Source: Opisthocomus hoazin (lineage: Eukaryota; Chordata; Aves; Opisthocomiformes; Opisthocomidae). From it: a stretch of 64,000 bases of DNA. Shown here in pieces: positions 61,640-64,000 of this stretch. The notes under the pieces are model-generated. The model searched no databases. It saw only the letters and a list, made by a program, of their open reading frames with translations, and had not been told where the DNA came from. The stretch covers positions 11,542,531 to 11,606,530 of the forward strand of contig NC_134422.1 in NCBI RefSeq assembly GCF_030867145.1. Direction: 5' to 3'. A program made the translations under genes and the position numbers. How positions within the stretch are numbered: the first letter of the stretch is position 1; every line of letters begins with the position of its first letter.

Positions 61640-62230
61640 CGCGTTGAATCCAGGTTGCAGCCGCTCCCGTGTGGCGGCGGAGCCCCGTTCCCCTGCACCT
61701 GGCGGCTTTCCCTCCTCCTGCCATCCCGTTTATTCGTTGGGGTTTTTGCCAGGCTCCTGAGGATCCCAGCTCTAGCTCGGTCTCCCACCCTCAGCGATGT
61801 GTGCGGGGCTGCCCGGTGCCGGCCCCCGCGGGGAGAAGGAACCGGCGCGGTCCCCGAACGCGGGTGGGAGCAGCCCGGACCGGGCGGGTACAGCCGCGCC
61901 GGTGGACACGGGCTCCCCGCCGCTGAGCCCCGGCCCGGCGGCAGCAGGGCCCGGCGGGGCGGGGGCGCGGCGCTGCCCGGGTAGACGTGGCAGCCGCCCG
62001 GGGCCGGCCCTGCGCGGGAGGCGGCGCCGCGGGGGGGGCGAGCCGGGAGGGAGGGAGGGACCCGGCGCCGCAGGTGAGTGGGGCCGGGGCTCAGCGGCGG
62101 GGGCACCCCCGCGCCCCCAACAGCGGGGCCGAGCTCGGGGGGGCCGAGCCGCAGCGGGGGGGGCCGGGAACCGCCAGCGCAGGTGGGGCGGGGCGGTGGG
62201 GCGGAAACGGGGGGAAGAAAAGCTGAAACA
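61640..62230 (+). promoter_or_regulatory. CpG island, candidate promoter/first exon of the next gene (SLC12A8?)
   Basis: About 600 bases of very GC-rich, CpG-dense sequence containing a perfect donor CAG/GTGAGT at 62,073/62,074. A non-coding first exon ending there on the + strand is plausible. In human, SLC12A8 (a cation-chloride cotransporter-family gene) is the next gene downstream of ZNF148 on the same strand, so the island is in the right place and orientation. No SLC12A8 peptide is encoded in the window, so the gene name rests on synteny alone. Confidence 0.45.
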
Positions 62231-62724
62231 TAAAAGCGAGGGGGGGAAGAGGAAAAAAAAAAAAAAAAAGAAAAAAGCAAATAAAGAGACAAAAAAGGGG
62301 AAAAAAAGAGAGAGAAAAGGAAAAAGCAAAAAAGTTACATAAGTAAAGCAAAAAAAAAGGAAAAATAAAAAGGAAGAAAAGGGAAAAATAAAAAGAAAAG
62401 CAAAAAAAGAAAGAAAAAAGAAAAAGCAAAAAAGGAGAAAAAGAAAAGCAAAAAAAAGCAAAAACAGAAGAGCAAAAAGCAAAAAAAGGAAAAAATAATA
62501 AAAGGAAAGCAAAAAGCAAAAAAAAAAACGATCAAAAAGTAAAAAGCAAAAAAAAGGAAAAAAAGAAAAGGAAAAAAAGAAAAGAAAAAAACACGATAGA
62601 AAAGCGAAAAGAAAAAAAATAGGAGGAAAAAAGCAAAAAAGGGAAAGCAAAAAAAGGAGGGGGGGGAAGGAAAAAAAAAAAGACAAAGGCAAAAACAAGG
62701 TCAAAAATGAAAAAAAAAAAAAGA
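62229..62724 (+). repeat. ~500-bp purine-rich tract, A-runs with gcaaa/gaaaa units
   Basis: Almost all bases are A or G. Rare C occurs nearly always within GCAAA, and T is very rare. The tract is built from irregular units such as aaaaagc, ggaaaaa and gaaaag. It begins about 155 bases after the CpG-island donor. The long minus-strand ORF across it is phenylalanine/leucine-rich low complexity and not a gene. Such homopurine-homopyrimidine tracts can form triplex (H-) DNA or R-loops. Confidence 0.93.
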
Positions 62725-64000
62725 CCGAGCGAGCAGGTCGGTGCGGGTTTGGCGGGAGGGGCCGGGCCGGCAGCCCCGAGCAGAACCCGCGGGCGGAGGC
62801 TCGGCCACGGCCTCGGCAGCACCGGGAAATGAACGGTGCCGGGCTGAGCCCGGGCTGGTTTCCCGCCTCTCGTGTTGCGCCGCGCTGGTTCCGCCGCAGA
62901 GAGACGTGAAAACAACGAGAGTTGGGTGGTTGTCCTGGCCGTGGCGGTAAATGAGTAACTGGGAATAACTAAGCGCTCCGATGCGTGGCGTTGCCTTCGT
63001 CGCGCTGCCGGCCGCTTTATTTCCCTTTAATTCCTGCCTTCCTCAGGGTCCCCTAAATGAGGTGTTTTTAAGAACTTGACCTGGAGCGGACTTGAGGGGA
63101 TTTATTAAAACTAAAGTGCTGTTGGCTGCTGGGTCCCGGGAGGGAGGGAGGCTTGGAAGTGCCTCCTCTGGCAGGGACGGAGGCTCCGGAGGTGGTGGGA
63201 CCACACGCAGTCCAGCTGGGGAAGGCGTTAACCTCTCCTCTTCCAAACCGGCCGGCTTGGAGCGGCGACGCTTCGCTCAGAAACGGCTTTAGTGTGACAA
63301 TTAATAAAGTACTATTGCTTTGAAAGGCTGCGGGGGGCACGGAGTTTGGTCTTGTAGGAATCTGGTTTTGTAATTAAATATAGAAGTGTCGCGGGAGAGG
63401 GAGACGAGCGTTTGTAAAGTTTCTGCGAGGAGGTTTGCGAATGCTCCTCTGCTCTCTCGAGCACTAAATGGTACGGAAACATTAAAGCAACCATTCTTCT
63501 TTAATTTATAGGCTGGTTAGCGTCGTTGGCAGAAACTTTAGGATAAGTAATATCAATTAACTTTCAAGTCAAAGGCTTGCTTATATTAGAGGAAAATTGG
63601 GGTTTTTCTGGCAGACTGGCGTGTATCGCAGAAAAAGCTTCCGCTGGGTTGGTGACCTAGGTGGATCTAATACCGCCCGAAAGCATCTCGGTGCCGCGCG
63701 GTAGCTGCGAAACCCCTCTGCGCTGGTAGCGTGCCGCAGGGGACGAGAGGAAGGCCGCCGGCCCGCGGGCTCCCCGCCTGCAGACCCCCGAATCGCAGAG
63801 AAGGACCGGGACGCGGCTGCGCGCGCAGCGTCCGTCCCGGCGCGTTGGTGCGGCTCTCGCTTCGGCGCTTTGTGGCCCCCGCTGTGTTTGCTCCGGTTGC
63901 CTGGCGGGGCTGAATGGATCCGTATGTCGAGGAGGGATGCAAAGGACTGCGGGAGAGAGGGCTTTTGGTGCTGAGGAGGAGGAAGGAAATAGGGAGATAA
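62725..64000. other. GC-rich non-coding region at the window end
   Basis: CpG-rich patches at about 62,730-62,960 and 63,690-63,910 are separated by less GC-rich sequence. No exon or repeat family is recognised. If the island at 61,640 is a promoter, this would be the beginning of the first intron of that gene. Confidence 0.45.

Noticed and set aside
61772..62704. 310-codon minus-strand ORF, almost entirely Phe/Leu in its first two thirds
   Set aside because: It is the complement of the purine tract (TTT, CTT codons) running into the CpG island. Low complexity, not a membrane protein gene.

Overview
The window is vertebrate nuclear DNA, most likely from a bird. It has spliced exons with GT/AG junctions, CpG islands and CA/TG microsatellites. 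It also has 5'-truncated CR1 LINEs with their characteristic 3' octamer tails, the dominant interspersed repeat of birds and other sauropsids. There are no Alu or L1 elements, operons or bacterial signals. I cannot name the species from the sequence alone.

One protein-coding gene is securely identified: ZNF148 (ZBP-89), a four-finger C2H2 transcription factor, on the + strand. A GC-rich CpG island (about 12,030-13,430) holds the probable promoter and a non-coding first exon that ends at a consensus donor (12,892/12,893). A 22-kb intron region follows. Six coding exons (34,744-35,089; 36,253-36,378; 39,406-39,529; 40,189-40,272; 46,227-46,345; 46,687-48,279) join in phase into a 791-residue protein with no frame break. 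The long 3' UTR runs to poly(A) signals at 54,608 or 54,835. It carries Pumilio-type sites and several inserted repeats: a CR1 tail, a probable antisense solo LTR and a pogo/Tigger-like MITE. It also carries a CA run and a TG run that could pair with each other.

Positions 1-12,000 are non-coding as far as I can read. They contain a decayed CR1/L3-type LINE (about 4,330-5,860) and worn copies of an old palindromic repeat. SNX4, which lies upstream of ZNF148 in human, is not visible here.

Downstream, 54,860-64,000 becomes progressively richer in G+C and CpG. A CpG island at 61,640-62,230 ends in a perfect CAG/GTGAGT donor. It is followed by a striking ~500-bp purine-rich tract. In human the next gene downstream on the same strand is SLC12A8, so this is a reasonable candidate for its promoter and first exon, but no SLC12A8 coding sequence is present.

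The points most worth a second look are: a strong unused-looking exon inside ZNF148 intron 4 that would act as a poison exon; a near-perfect 45-nt palindrome at 57,227-57,271; the purine tract at 62,229-62,724; the transposon-laden 3' UTR; and a coding-like antisense ORF at 43,743-44,117. I saw no convincing wholly new biological system.
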